Program-made: the position numbers and the translations under genes
Source of the DNA: Mesorhizobium zhangyense
GTDB taxonomy: Bacteria; Pseudomonadota; Alphaproteobacteria; Rhizobiales; Rhizobiaceae
Length of the DNA stretch: 64,000 nucleotides
Reading direction: 5' to 3'
Assembly (NCBI RefSeq): GCF_011045115.1
Contig: NZ_JAAKZG010000005.1
Coordinates: 186,001 to 250,000, forward strand
Shown: piece after piece, positions 29,884-39,695 of the stretch
Numbering within the stretch: position 1 is the first letter of the stretch
Layout: every line of letters starts with the position of its first letter
The notes under the pieces: generated by a model
What the model saw: the letters and a program-made list of their open reading frames with translations, nothing else
Told to the model about the DNA's origin: nothing
Database searches by the model: none

Positions 29884-30018
29884 CGTTCATGATTAACGCC
29901 GCGTCCTCGTGAAACGGCGTGACAACGGCCGGAAAATCGGCAAACTCATCTTTCTGCGATAGGGTGGGCATCGCATGAAAGCATCATCCACGCCCACTCA
30001 GTTAATGGGAGTGTTTCA

Positions 30019-31137
30019 ATGAGAAAATCACTTTTGTCCGCAGTTGCACTGACCGCTCTCGTGGCGTTCAGCGGCAGCGCATGGGCGGACGTCCTGATCG
30101 GCGTTGCCGGTCCGATGACGGGACCTAACGCCGCCTTCGGCGCGCAGCTCCAGAAGGGCGCCGAACAGGCGGCCGCCGACATCAATGCGGCTGGCGGCAT
30201 CAACGGCGAGCAGATCAAGATCGCGATCGGCGACGACGTCTCCGATCCGAAGCAGGGCATCTCGGTCGCCAACAAGTTCGTCGCCGATGGCGTCAAATTC
30301 GTTGTCGGTCACTTCAACTCGGGCGTTTCGATCCCGGCGTCGGAAGTCTATGCCGAAAACGGCATCCTGGAGATCACGCCTGCAGCGACCAACCCGGTCT
30401 TCACCGAGCGTGGCCTGTGGAATGTGTTCCGTACCTGCGGCCGTGACGACCAGCAGGGCGGCATCGCCGGCGCTTATTTGGCGGCAAAGTTCAAGGACGG
30501 CAAGATTGCCGTAATCCATGACAAGACGCCTTATGGCCAGGGCCTTGCCGACGAAACCAAGAAGGCGATGAATGCCGCCGGCGTCACCGAAGTGATGTAT
30601 GAAGGCATCAATGTCGGCGACAAGGATTTCGGCGCGCTGATCGCCAAGATGAAGGAAGCCGGCGTTACCATCATCTATTGGGGCGGCCTGCACACCGAAG
30701 CCGGCCTGATCATCCGCCAGGCGGCTGACCAGGGCCTGAAGGCGACGCTGGTTTCGGGCGACGGCATCGTCTCCAACGAACTGGCCTCGATCGCCGGCGA
30801 CGCAGTCGCGGGTACGCTGAACACGTTCGGCCCCGATCCGCGCCTGAACCCGGCCAACAAGGAACTGGTGGACAAGTTCCGCGCCGCGGGCTTCGAACCG
30901 GAAGCCTATACGCTGTACTCCTACGCTGCCATGCAGTCGCTGGCTGCCGGCGCCGCCGCCGCCAAGTCGGTCGATCCGCAGGAAGTTGCGAAAGCCATGA
31001 AGGGCCTCGCTCCGTTCCCGACGGTGCTCGGCGACATGTCGTTCGACGAGAAGGGCGACCCGAAGCTGCCGGGCTACATCATGTATGAGTGGGTCAAGGG
31101 CGACGACGGCAAGTACACCTACAAGCCACAGATGTAA
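30019..31137 (+). CDS. Branched-chain amino acid ABC transporter substrate-binding protein
   Basis: The 372-residue protein starts with a signal peptide ([19 protein letters not shown], cleavage near SAWA-D) and continues [20 protein letters not shown], the LivJ/LivK N-lobe start. [20 protein letters not shown] and [14 protein letters not shown] line the binding cleft, and the C-terminus [20 protein letters not shown] is typical. It is the periplasmic receptor that delivers ligand to LivHM. A strong terminator follows at 31168, closing the operon. Ligand range cannot be read from sequence. Confidence 0.95.
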   Translation: MRKSLLSAVALTALVAFSGSAWADVLIGVAGPMTGPNAAFGAQLQKGAEQAAADINAAGGINGEQIKIAIGDDVSDPKQGISVANKFVADGVKFVVGHFNSGVSIPASEVYAENGILEITPAATNPVFTERGLWNVFRTCGRDDQQGGIAGAYLAAKFKDGKIAVIHDKTPYGQGLADETKKAMNAAGVTEVMYEGINVGDKDFGALIAKMKEAGVTIIYWGGLHTEAGLIIRQAADQGLKATLVSGDGIVSNELASIAGDAVAGTLNTFGPDPRLNPANKELVDKFRAAGFEPEAYTLYSYAAMQSLAAGAAAAKSVDPQEVAKAMKGLAPFPTVLGDMSFDEKGDPKLPGYIMYEWVKGDDGKYTYKPQM

Positions 31138-31167
31138 GCCGACTAGCTTCAGACTGTCTTGAACAGA

Positions 31168-31195
31168 TGCCCGGCGCTTGCGTCGGGCATTTTTC
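31168..31195 (+). terminator. Rho-independent terminator of the liv operon
   Basis: ATGCCCGGCG, loop CTTG, CGTCGGGCAT, then TTTTT. It lies 30 bases past the binding-protein stop. Confidence 0.9.
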
Positions 31196-31205
31196 CTGCT
31201 GCAAA

Positions 31206-31219
31206 TTAAATCGATTGAA
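31206..31219 (+). promoter_or_regulatory. LacI-like operator upstream of pyc
   Basis: TTAAATCGATTGAA is a near-palindrome with the central CG typical of LacI-family sites. A closely related site, TTAAACCGATTTAA, lies before the MFS gene at 34916. It sits about 90 bases upstream of the pyc start, just after the liv terminator. Confidence 0.45.
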
Positions 31220-31305
31220 ATTAGTTCTTCGATTTGGGTTGCACTGCAGCAATTTCCCGCTAATCATGCGCCGGCCAATTTCCCTCGGTGTATGGAGCCT
31301 TGCTA

Positions 31306-34300
31306 GTGCCCATTTCGAAGATCCTCGTCGCCAACCGTTCCGAGATTGCCATTCGCGTGTTTCGCGCCGCCAATGAACTCGGGCTGAAAACGGTCGCGAT
31401 CTGGGCCGAGGAAGACAAATATTCGCTGCACCGCTTCAAGGCAGACGAGAGTTATCAGGTCGGGCGCGGGCCGCATCTCGCCAAGGACATGGGCCCGATC
31501 GAGAGCTATCTGTCGATCGAGGAGGTGATCCGGGTCGCCAGGCAGTCCGGCGCGGATGCCATCCATCCCGGCTACGGCCTGCTTTCGGAAAGCCCGGAAT
31601 TCGCCGACGCCTGTGCCGAGGCAGGCATTACCTTCATCGGCCCGAAGCCGGAGACGATGCGCCGCCTCGGCAACAAGGTGGCGGCGCGCAATCTTGCCAT
31701 CGAGGTCGGCGTGCCGGTGGTACCTGCAACCGAGCCGCTGCCCGACGACATGGAGGCGGTGAAGAAGCTTGCCGCCGGGATCGGCTACCCGGTGATGCTC
31801 AAGGCATCCTGGGGCGGCGGCGGGCGCGGCATGCGCGCGATCCGCTCGGAGGCCGATCTCGCCCGCGAAGTCGTGGAAGGCAAGCGCGAGGCCAAGGCCG
31901 CCTTCGGCAAGGACGAGGTCTATCTCGAAAAGCTGATCGAGCGCGCGCGCCATGTCGAGGTGCAGGTGCTGGGCGACACGCATGGCAATGCGGTCCATCT
32001 GTTCGAGCGCGACTGCTCGATCCAGCGCCGCAATCAGAAGGTCGTCGAGCGTGCGCCGGCGCCTTATCTCGACGCCATCCAGCGCGGCGAGCTTTGCGAC
32101 TACGCGCTGAAGATCGCGCGTGCCACGAATTATCTCGGCGCGGGCACCGTCGAGTTCCTGATGGATGCCGACAGCGGCAAATTCTATTTCATCGAGGTCA
32201 ATCCGCGCATCCAGGTCGAGCACACGGTTACCGAGCAGGTAACCGGCATCGACATCGTCAAGGCGCAGATCCACATCCTGGACGGCTTCGAGATCGGCAA
32301 GCCGGAATCGGGAGTGCCGTCGCAGTCGGAAATCCGGCTGAATGGCCATGCCATGCAATGCCGCATCACGACGGAAGACCCGGAGCACAATTTCATCCCC
32401 GACTATGGCCGCATCACCGCCTATCGGGGTGCTACCGGCTTCGGTATTCGCCTCGATGGTGGCACGGCCTATTCGGGCGCGGTCATCACCCGCTTCTATG
32501 ACCCGCTGCTCGAGAAGATCACTGCCTGGGCGCCGACGCCGACCGAGGTTATCGCCCGCATGCACCGGGCGTTGCGCGAGTTCCGCATTCGTGGCGTGGC
32601 AACCAACCTGACCTTCCTCGAAGCGATCATCACGCATCCGAGTTTCCACGACAATTCCTACACCACCCGCTTCATCGACACGACGCCGGAACTGTTCGCG
32701 CAGGTGAAGCGGCAGGACCGCGCCACCAAGCTGCTCAACTATCTGGCCGATGTGTCGGTCAACGGTCATCCCGAAACGCGGGGCCGTCCCGCACCGAAGG
32801 ATGATGCGGCAGCCCCGATCGTGCCCTATCTCAACGGCAAGGTTCCGGACGGCAGCAAGCAGCGACTCGATGCGCTCGGGCCTGAAAAGTTCGCGGCCTG
32901 GATGCGCGATCAGAAGCAGGTTCTCGTTACCGACACAACGATGCGGGACGGCCACCAGTCGCTGCTCGCGACGCGCATGCGCACCCACGACATTGCCCGC
33001 ATTGCCGGCACCTATGCCCGCGCCCTGCCGCAGCTTCTGTCGCTGGAGTGCTGGGGCGGTGCGACCTTCGACGTCTCCATGCGCTTCCTGACCGAAGATC
33101 CGTGGGAACGGCTGTCGCTGGTGCGCGAGGCGGCCCCGAACCTGCTTCTGCAGATGCTGCTGCGCGGTGCAAACGGCGTCGGCTACACCAACTATCCCGA
33201 CAATGTCGTCCAGCACTTCGTCAAACAGGCAGCTGATGGCGGCATCGACCTGTTCCGCGTCTTCGACTGCCTGAACTGGGTCGAGAACATGCGCGTCGCC
33301 ATGGACGCCGTGCGCACCGAGGGCAAGCTCTGCGAGGCGGCGATCTGCTATACCGGCGATATCCTCGACCCGGCGCGCACGAAGTACGATCTCAAATATT
33401 ATGTCGGCCTGGCCGGCGAACTGGAAAAGGCCGGCGCGCATATCATCGCCGTCAAGGACATGGCCGGCCTGCTCAAGCCGGCAGCGGCGCGGGTGCTGTT
33501 CAAGGCGCTGCGCGAGGCGACCGACCTGCCGATCCATTTCCACACGCATGACACTTCCGGCCTGTCGGCAGCGACAGTGCTTGCTGCCGTGGAAAGCGGC
33601 GTTGATGCGATCGATGCGGCGATGGATTCGGTGTCCGGCAACACCTCGCAGCCTTGTCTCGGCTCGATCGTCGAGGCGCTGAAGGGCGATCCTCGCGATC
33701 CCGGCCTCGACCCGGAATGGATCCGCCGCATCTCCTTCTACTGGGAAGCGGTGCGCAACCAGTATGCCGCCTTCGAAAGCGACCTCAAGGGTCCCGCCTC
33801 GGAAGTCTATCTGCATGAAATGCCGGGTGGCCAGTTCACCAACCTCAAGGAGCAGGCGCGTTCGCTCGGCCTTGAGACGCGCTGGCACGAGGTGGCGCAG
33901 GCCTATCACGACGTCAATCTGATGTTCGGCGATATCGTCAAGGTGACGCCGTCGTCCAAGGTGGTCGGCGACATGGCGCTGATGATGGTCAGCCAGGACC
34001 TGACGGTGGCCGATGTCGAGAATCCCGACAAGGACATTGCCTTCCCGGACTCGGTCGTGTCGATGCTGCGCGGCGATCTCGGACAGTCGCCGGGCGGCTG
34101 GCCGGCGGCGTTGCAGAAGAAGGCGCTGAAGGGCGAGAAGCCGATCACCGTTCGGCCGGGTTCGCTGCTCAAGCCCGCCGATCTCAAAGCCGACCGCAAG
34201 GAGATCGAGGAAAGGCTTGGCCGCGAACTCAGCGAATTCGAGTTCTCGTCCTGGCTGATGTACCCCAAGGTCTTCACCGATTTCGCCGGTGCGCAGGACA

Positions 34301-34764
34301 CTTATGGTCCGGTCAGCGTGCTGCCGACGCCGGTCTATTTCTACGGCATGGCGTCCGAGGACGAGATCTTCGTCGACATTGAAAAGGGCAAGACGCTGGT
34401 CATTCGTTGCCTCGCCATCGGCGATGTCGATGAAAAGGGCATGGTCACGGTCTTCTTCGAGCTCAACGGCCAGCCGCGCCGCGTCAAGGTACCGGATCGC
34501 GCCCATGGCGCTTCTGCAGCCAAGGCCCGCCGCAAGGCCGAGCCGGGCAACGAGGCCCATGTCGGCGCGCCGATGCCGGGTGTCGTCTCGACGCTGGCCG
34601 TCGCGGCAGGGCAGGCGGTGAAGGCCGGCGACGTGCTTCTGTCGATCGAGGCGATGAAGATGGAAACCGCGCTCCATGCCGAGCGCGACGGCACGATAGT
34701 CGAAGTGCTGGTCAAGGCGGGCGACCAGATCGACGCCAAGGATCTGCTGGTGGTCTTCGGCTGA
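31306..34764 (+). CDS. pyc: Pyruvate carboxylase
   Basis: The GTG at 31306, eight bases after GGAG, gives MPISKILVANRSEIAIRVFR and 1152 residues, the length of the rhizobial enzyme; a GTG at 31288 is less likely. The biotin carboxylase domain (~1-460) has KASWGGGGRGMR and FIEVNPRIQVEHTVTEQ. The carboxyltransferase domain (~540-830) starts TDTTMRDGHQSLLATRMRT and has the lysine in VKDMAGLLKP. The biotinyl domain carries K1118 in EAMKMETA. The enzyme makes oxaloacetate from pyruvate, bicarbonate and ATP to refill the TCA cycle. It stands alone, with a LacI-like site upstream. Confidence 0.98.
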   Translation: MPISKILVANRSEIAIRVFRAANELGLKTVAIWAEEDKYSLHRFKADESYQVGRGPHLAKDMGPIESYLSIEEVIRVARQSGADAIHPGYGLLSESPEFADACAEAGITFIGPKPETMRRLGNKVAARNLAIEVGVPVVPATEPLPDDMEAVKKLAAGIGYPVMLKASWGGGGRGMRAIRSEADLAREVVEGKREAKAAFGKDEVYLEKLIERARHVEVQVLGDTHGNAVHLFERDCSIQRRNQKVVERAPAPYLDAIQRGELCDYALKIARATNYLGAGTVEFLMDADSGKFYFIEVNPRIQVEHTVTEQVTGIDIVKAQIHILDGFEIGKPESGVPSQSEIRLNGHAMQCRITTEDPEHNFIPDYGRITAYRGATGFGIRLDGGTAYSGAVITRFYDPLLEKITAWAPTPTEVIARMHRALREFRIRGVATNLTFLEAIITHPSFHDNSYTTRFIDTTPELFAQVKRQDRATKLLNYLADVSVNGHPETRGRPAPKDDAAAPIVPYLNGKVPDGSKQRLDALGPEKFAAWMRDQKQVLVTDTTMRDGHQSLLATRMRTHDIARIAGTYARALPQLLSLECWGGATFDVSMRFLTEDPWERLSLVREAAPNLLLQMLLRGANGVGYTNYPDNVVQHFVKQAADGGIDLFRVFDCLNWVENMRVAMDAVRTEGKLCEAAICYTGDILDPARTKYDLKYYVGLAGELEKAGAHIIAVKDMAGLLKPAAARVLFKALREATDLPIHFHTHDTSGLSAATVLAAVESGVDAIDAAMDSVSGNTSQPCLGSIVEALKGDPRDPGLDPEWIRRISFYWEAVRNQYAAFESDLKGPASEVYLHEMPGGQFTNLKEQARSLGLETRWHEVAQAYHDVNLMFGDIVKVTPSSKVVGDMALMMVSQDLTVADVENPDKDIAFPDSVVSMLRGDLGQSPGGWPAALQKKALKGEKPITVRPGSLLKPADLKADRKEIEERLGRELSEFEFSSWLMYPKVFTDFAGAQDTYGPVSVLPTPVYFYGMASEDEIFVDIEKGKTLVIRCLAIGDVDEKGMVTVFFELNGQPRRVKVPDRAHGASAAKARRKAEPGNEAHVGAPMPGVVSTLAVAAGQAVKAGDVLLSIEAMKMETALHAERDGTIVEVLVKAGDQIDAKDLLVVFG

Positions 34765-34817
34765 GAGACCGCTCGCTAATTCTACCCTGCCGCCAAATGT
34801 ATCGGCAGGGAGAAGTT
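34764..34817 (+). repeat. 3' element after pyc, related to the mmsA 3' element
   Basis: GAGACCGCTCGCTAATTCTACCCTGC directly after the stop matches GAGACCGCCCGCTAACTCTACCCTGC after mmsA (19699-19724). Here CCCTGCCG pairs with CGGCAGGG around a ten-base loop, forming a short terminator-like hairpin without a T-run. Confidence 0.65.
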
Positions 34818-34904
34818 TCAACGACTTCCTACTCTTGCCGCATTGGCGCGAAATAAGCGGGCTGGACAACGCGGCTGGCCCAATATTTCGCCGGGCTTTA
34901 TGCG

Positions 34905-34931
34905 TTGACAAGCAATTAAACCGATTTAATT
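34905..34931 (+). promoter_or_regulatory. Promoter and operator of the MFS gene
   Basis: TTGACA (34905-34910) and TTAATT (34926-34931) make a plausible promoter. The perfect dyad AATTAAA-CCGA-TTTAATT (34914-34931) overlaps its -10, as a repressor site would. It contains TTAAACCGATTTAA, which resembles the site before pyc. Confidence 0.55.
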
Positions 34932-34966
34932 GTCGGTAAATCGTAAATCCGGACGCAGAATCGCCT

Positions 34967-36148
34967 ATGAACGCATCGAACACGATCGCTGCCGCGAAGA
35001 AAGGCCGCTGGGCAGTTGCCGCCGCCTTCTTCGCCAATGGCTTCGTCACCGGAAGCTGGGCGCCGCAGATTCCCGTTTTCCTGACGCGGCTCGAGATCAG
35101 CGAATTCACGCTTGGCCTGCTGATCCTCGTGTTCGGCATCGGCGCCATCGCCTTCATGTCGTGGTGCGGTCATCTTATCGCGCGTCACGGCTCGCGCAGC
35201 GTCATGCGCTGGTTCGGCATTGCGGCCGCCTTCGGCCTGCTGATCGTGGCACTCGCGCCCAATGTGCCTCTGGCCGCACTCTCGATGCTGCTGTTCGGCG
35301 GGGTCATCGGCGGCATGGATGTGGCGATGAATTCCAATGCGGTTGCCGTCGAGAAGAAGCTTTCGCGGGCGATCATGTCGTCCTCGCACGGCTTCTGGAG
35401 CCTTGGCGGTTTCGTCGGCGGCGGCATCGGCGGCATCGCGATCCAGACCTATGGCTATCTCGCCCATGCGGCGGGTGTCACCGTGGTGGCGCTTGTCATC
35501 CTTGGATTTGCGCTGCGCCACCTCATCGTAGAGGACAGGCATGTCGCGGCCGAGCACCGCAAGTTCTCGCTGCCGAGAAATCCGGCGATCTACCTGGTCG
35601 GCGTGATGGCCCTGTTCTCGATGATCCCGGAGGGTACCGTGCTCGACTGGGCAGCGCTTTACCTGCAGCAGGAATTTGGTGCGGATATCGCTACGGCCGG
35701 TTTCGCCTTCGGTTGCTTCGCCGGCACCATGGCGCTGGTACGGTTTTTGGGTGATGCCATCAGGAACCGCTATGGTGCCGTGACCACGCTCAGGGTCTCG
35801 AGCCTGATCGCGGCTGCCGGCATGCTTGTCGCGGGCTTTGCGCCGACGCCGTGGGTTGCCATCGCCGCCTTGGCCTTCTGCGGCCTTGGCATTGCCAACA
35901 TGGTGCCGATCGCCTTTTCGGCTGCCGGCAATCAGCCCGGCATGTCGGCGGGTGCCGGCATGAGCGTCGTCACCACCATGGGCTATTCTGGTATATTGGT
36001 GGCGCCGTCCGCCATAGGCTTCATCGGCGGGCACACCGGTTTTGCGCCGGTTTTCGTGGCGGTTTCGGCGCTGCTGGTCGTGGTGTTCCTGCTTGCCGGG
36101 TTGGCGCGCTCTGCCGATTTCGTGCCTGTGGCGCAGCCTGCCGAATAG
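34967..36148 (+). CDS. MFS transporter
   Basis: The 393-residue protein has about twelve hydrophobic helices. It starts KKGRWAVAAAFFANGFVTGS and contains the A-type loop GHLIARHGSRSVMR between helices 2 and 3 and the second-half equivalent FLGDAIRNRYGAVTTLR. It resembles the YbjJ/fucose-permease-like branch of MFS. The substrate is unknown. The promoter overlaps a LacI-like dyad, which hints at a sugar or sugar acid. A bidirectional terminator separates it from the convergent DUF3309 gene. Confidence 0.9.
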   Translation: MNASNTIAAAKKGRWAVAAAFFANGFVTGSWAPQIPVFLTRLEISEFTLGLLILVFGIGAIAFMSWCGHLIARHGSRSVMRWFGIAAAFGLLIVALAPNVPLAALSMLLFGGVIGGMDVAMNSNAVAVEKKLSRAIMSSSHGFWSLGGFVGGGIGGIAIQTYGYLAHAAGVTVVALVILGFALRHLIVEDRHVAAEHRKFSLPRNPAIYLVGVMALFSMIPEGTVLDWAALYLQQEFGADIATAGFAFGCFAGTMALVRFLGDAIRNRYGAVTTLRVSSLIAAAGMLVAGFAPTPWVAIAALAFCGLGIANMVPIAFSAAGNQPGMSAGAGMSVVTTMGYSGILVAPSAIGFIGGHTGFAPVFVAVSALLVVVFLLAGLARSADFVPVAQPAE

Positions 36149-36178
36149 CAGCTGGCCGGGGTTTCAACCCTCATAAAC

Positions 36179-36215
36179 AAAAAAGCGCGCCGCGTGATGC
36201 GGCGCGCTTTTTTGT
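36179..36215. terminator. Bidirectional terminator
   Basis: AAAAAAGCGCGCCGC, a short loop, then GCGGCGCGCTTTTTT. A-run and T-run on both sides let it serve the MFS gene and the convergent DUF3309 gene. Confidence 0.9.
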
Positions 36216-36232
36216 TGCAGGCAGGCTGCCTG

Positions 36233-36391
36233 TCAAATCCGTCCCATCAGAAGCAGGACGAGCAGCACGACGAGGATGATGCCGACGATGCCGGATGGGC
36301 CATAACCCCAGGCGCGCGAATGCGGCCAGGCGGGAACCGCGCCAATCAGGATCAGAATGAGAATGATGATCAGAAGTGTTGTCAGCGTCAT
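36233..36391 (-). CDS. DUF3309 family small membrane protein
   Basis: The 52-residue product starts MTLTTLLIIILILILIGAVP and ends VGIILVVLLVLLLMGRI: two hydrophobic stretches around a central WPHSRAWGYGPSG. This is the DUF3309 pattern, widespread and often multicopy in rhizobia. GAGGGAATTGCC precedes the ATG. Function is unknown; such peptides are often reported as stress-associated membrane proteins. The frame extends upstream to 36448, but the ATG at 36391 has the ribosome-binding site. Confidence 0.85.
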   Translation of the reverse strand: MTLTTLLIIILILILIGAVPAWPHSRAWGYGPSGIVGIILVVLLVLLLMGRI

Positions 36392-36468
36392 GGCAATTCC
36401 CTCGTGTGGAGTGTTGCAATGAACTGACAATGCGCAATCGCGCCACATTGTTCCGCCGGCTACGAAAC

Positions 36469-36504
36469 AGCGGCCGTCCCGATTGCCCGGGACGGCCGCT
36501 TTTG
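36469..36504. terminator. Hairpin terminator at the RND operon end
   Basis: AGCGGCCGTCCC and GGGACGGCCGCT form a 12-bp perfect stem with an eight-base loop. TTTT follows on the plus strand and GTTTCG on the minus strand. It closes the RND pump gene, which ends at 36513. Confidence 0.75.
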
Positions 36505-36512
36505 TGTCGAAT

Positions 36513-39500
36513 TTACTCGGCGGCCTTGGGGTAGGTGACCGGTTCGGCAGTGGTCACCGCGGGAGCCGCCTCGGCTGCGTCGGCCTTCTTGCCGCGCCGG
36601 AACAGCCGGCTGAACCAGTTGCGCTGCGCGCCGGGCTGGCGCTTTGCGCGGGTGAACACCATCAGCATGGCCGGCGTCACCACCAGTGTCAGCACGGTGG
36701 CAAACGACAGGCCGAAGACGATGGCGCTGGACAGCGAAATCCACCACTGGGTCGACGGCGCATTGATCGTCGTCTCGTGGTGGAAGATTTCGAGGCCGAG
36801 GCCGAAGGCGATCGGCAGAACGCCGAGGATGGCCGACACGGCCGTCAGCACCACCGGCCGCGCACGTTCGCGGCAGGTTTGAAGGACGGCTTCGGTCTTG
36901 TCCCAGCCTTCCTCGCGCAGTCGGTCATAGGTGTCGATCAGCACGATGTTGTTGTTCACCACCACGCCGGCCAGCGCGATGACGCCGATGCCGGACATGA
37001 CGATACCGAAAGCCCCGCCGGTCAGGAGCAGGCCGAGGAACACGCCGATCGTCGCCATGACCACGCAGGACAGCACCAGCCAGACGCTGGTGAACTTGTT
37101 GAACTGCGCCAGAAGCACGAGGAAGATCAGGAAGATCGCGGCACCGAAGGCCTTGCTGAGGAAAGCGCTGGCCTCCTCGCTGTCCTCGTTGGAGCCCGCA
37201 AGCTTCCAGCGCACGCCTTCCAGTTTCATGTCGGTGACCGCCTGCGAAACCTGTGCCTGCACCGCGGCGACCTGCTGGCCGGCAGCGACGTTTGCCTGCA
37301 CTACCACTGTGCGGGCGCCGTCGATGCGGTGGAGGATGCCGGTGGTCGGTTCCGGCTTGCGAACGACGAAGTTGGAGATCGGCACGGAGCCCTGGCTTGT
37401 CTGGACCCGAAGTTCGTCGAGCGCCGACAGGGTGCGCCGGTCTTCCGGCAGGCGCAGGCGGATGTCGACCGCGTCGTCGGCGCCGGCGGGCCGGTACTCG
37501 CTGAGCTTCAGGCCGTTGGTCACCAGCTGGACGACGGTTCCGACCGAAGTCGGGCTGATGCCGTATTGTGCGGCCTTGGCCCGATCGACCGTCAGCGCCC
37601 AATCGACGCCGGGCGGCGGCAGGCCGTCCGAAATGTCGATGACGCCGGGTACCTGGGCAATGCGGGCGGCGACGTCGCGCGCCTTCTGTTCGAGGCCGGC
37701 CGGGTCGGCGGCAGAAAGCCTGATCTGCACCGGTTTGCCGGTTGGCGGGCCGGCGTCAGGCACGCGGACTTCCACGTCGACGCCCGGAATACCGGCCATC
37801 ACGCCACGCAGGTCGTCGAGGATGCTGTTGGCCGACTTGCGTTCGCGCCAGTCGACGAACTCGTACTGGATCACGCCGACGACGTCTTCCGGTATGTCCT
37901 GGCCGCCGCCCTGCGTCTTGCCGACACGGGTGTAGACCGACTTGATGCCGGGCCATCCGAGCAGCCTGTTCTCGGCAGCCTTGGTGGCGGCGTCCATTTC
38001 AGCGAGCGACAGGTTGCCGCGCGCATGGACGTAGAGAAGGCCGTAGTCGGGCTCGACATTGGGGAAGAATTCGACGCCGGCGCCGTATTTGCCATAGGCC
38101 ATGAACACGCCCACGAGCAGCGCCACGGTCAGCAGGCAGACGGTAATCGGATATTTCACGGCCTGCTTGACGATGGCCATGTAGCGGCCGTCGCGGTGCT
38201 CCTCCTCGTGGACGGGCGCCTTGGCGAAGATGGCCCCGAGCGTCGGCGCGAACACCAATGCGTAGAGCATCGACGCTGCAAGCGTGACGATCAGCGTGAT
38301 CGGCAGGTATTTCATGAAATCGCCGATGATGCCGGGCCAGAACAGCAGCGGCGAGAAGGCGGCGATGCGGGTCATGGTGGCGGCGATGACCGGGCCGGCC
38401 ATGCGCTGCGCGGCCAGCGCGAAAGCCTCTTCCTTCGGCATGCCTTCGCTCATGCGTCGCTCGGCGAATTCGGTGACGATGATGGCATCGTCGACCAGCA
38501 TGCCGACCGCCAGGATCAGGCTGAACAGCACGATCATGTTGATCGTGAAGCCCATCATGGCAAGCAGCAGGATGCCCATCAGGAACGATGACGGGATCGC
38601 CAGGCCGATAAGCAGCGAAGCGCGGCCGGACAGCGCATAGAGGATGACGATGAACACCAGGATCACGGCGATCATGACGTGGTTCTGCAGGTCGCCCAGC
38701 AACTGGTTGACGAAGACCGACTTGTCCTGCGTGTAGGTCACGTTCATGCCTTGCGGCATGACCTTGATATAGGCGTCGGCCACTTCCTTCACATGGCCGA
38801 TCGTATCGATAAGATTGGAGCCGATACGCTTCTTGACCTCGATGGCGATGGCCGGCTTGCCGTTAAGCCGGGTGATCGTCTCTGCGTCGGCGAAGGTCGA
38901 TCGCACCGTGGCGATGTCCTTGGCCTGGACTACAGCGTTCGGGCCGGCGACGATCGGGAGTGAGGCCACATCCTCGGGCGTCTCGATCAGGGACGGTACC
39001 TTGACCGCGTATTTGCCTTCTGAACCTTCGATGTTGCCGGCGGCGACAAGGCTGTTGGACGCCGCAACGCCCTGGATCAGCTGGTCGAGCTGCAGGCCGT
39101 AGGACGACAGCTTCATCGGGTCGATAAGCACCTCGACGAGGTCGTCGCGGGCGCCCTGCAGCGAGCCTTCGAGCACGCCGGGGATCTCTTCGATGCGGTC
39201 GCGCAGTTCGCGCGCGGCAGCGGTCAGCACGCGCTCCGGCACGTCGCCCGACAGCGTCACGACAAGGACGGGAAACTCCGAGATATTGACTTCGTTGACC
39301 GTCGGTTCCTCGGCCGCCTGCGGCAGGTCGGCCTTGGCGTCCTGCACCTTGGAGCGGGTGTCCTGCAAGGCTGTCGCCAGGTCGATCTGCGGCTGGAATT
39401 CGACCAGCACGTAGCCGCCGCCCTGGAAGGCGGCAGAGCGCATTTCCTTCAGGCCCTTGAGGCTTTTCAGCTTGCTTTCCATCGGCCGGAGCAGAAGGCG

Positions 39501-39680
39501 CTCCGAATCTTCCGGCGAAATGCCCTGGTAGATCAGGCTGACATACATGATCGGAATCGGAACGTCGGGTTCCGCTTCCTTGGGCGTGGACTCATAGGCA
39601 ATGGCGCCTGCCAGCACGAGGAAGAACAGCACCGATATTGTTAGGCGCGCGTTGTTTATTGCGAGCTTGACGATATTCAT
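36513..39680 (-). CDS. RND efflux transporter, AcrB-type inner-membrane subunit
   Basis: The 1055-residue protein has the RND layout: one N-terminal helix, a large periplasmic loop, a helix bundle (~335-540), a second loop and a second bundle (~860-1025). PDVPIPIMYVSLIYQGISPE is the family N-terminus; AVGMLVDDAIIVTEFAERRM carries the conserved Asp pair of TM4; GVVVNNNIVLIDTYDRLREE is the TM10 block. The ratio of porter motifs suggests the multidrug (HAE1-like) class. The fusion-protein gene lies 15 bases upstream in the same operon. No TolC-type outer-membrane gene or local regulator is visible. Confidence 0.93.
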   Translation of the reverse strand: MNIVKLAINNARLTISVLFFLVLAGAIAYESTPKEAEPDVPIPIMYVSLIYQGISPEDSERLLLRPMESKLKSLKGLKEMRSAAFQGGGYVLVEFQPQIDLATALQDTRSKVQDAKADLPQAAEEPTVNEVNISEFPVLVVTLSGDVPERVLTAAARELRDRIEEIPGVLEGSLQGARDDLVEVLIDPMKLSSYGLQLDQLIQGVAASNSLVAAGNIEGSEGKYAVKVPSLIETPEDVASLPIVAGPNAVVQAKDIATVRSTFADAETITRLNGKPAIAIEVKKRIGSNLIDTIGHVKEVADAYIKVMPQGMNVTYTQDKSVFVNQLLGDLQNHVMIAVILVFIVILYALSGRASLLIGLAIPSSFLMGILLLAMMGFTINMIVLFSLILAVGMLVDDAIIVTEFAERRMSEGMPKEEAFALAAQRMAGPVIAATMTRIAAFSPLLFWPGIIGDFMKYLPITLIVTLAASMLYALVFAPTLGAIFAKAPVHEEEHRDGRYMAIVKQAVKYPITVCLLTVALLVGVFMAYGKYGAGVEFFPNVEPDYGLLYVHARGNLSLAEMDAATKAAENRLLGWPGIKSVYTRVGKTQGGGQDIPEDVVGVIQYEFVDWRERKSANSILDDLRGVMAGIPGVDVEVRVPDAGPPTGKPVQIRLSAADPAGLEQKARDVAARIAQVPGVIDISDGLPPPGVDWALTVDRAKAAQYGISPTSVGTVVQLVTNGLKLSEYRPAGADDAVDIRLRLPEDRRTLSALDELRVQTSQGSVPISNFVVRKPEPTTGILHRIDGARTVVVQANVAAGQQVAAVQAQVSQAVTDMKLEGVRWKLAGSNEDSEEASAFLSKAFGAAIFLIFLVLLAQFNKFTSVWLVLSCVVMATIGVFLGLLLTGGAFGIVMSGIGVIALAGVVVNNNIVLIDTYDRLREEGWDKTEAVLQTCRERARPVVLTAVSAILGVLPIAFGLGLEIFHHETTINAPSTQWWISLSSAIVFGLSFATVLTLVVTPAMLMVFTRAKRQPGAQRNWFSRLFRRGKKADAAEAAPAVTTAEPVTYPKAAE

Positions 39681-39695
39681 GCTCTGTGGTCCCGC

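Noticed and set aside
31303-35157. 1284-residue open frame on the minus strand
   Set aside because: It is antisense to pyc; the plus-strand frame has all three pyruvate carboxylase domains. Long antisense frames are expected from high-GC codon use. The same applies to the long frames opposite the RND pump (36483-38591), livM (25208-26863), proB/proA (5428-7086) and iorB (41673-43274).
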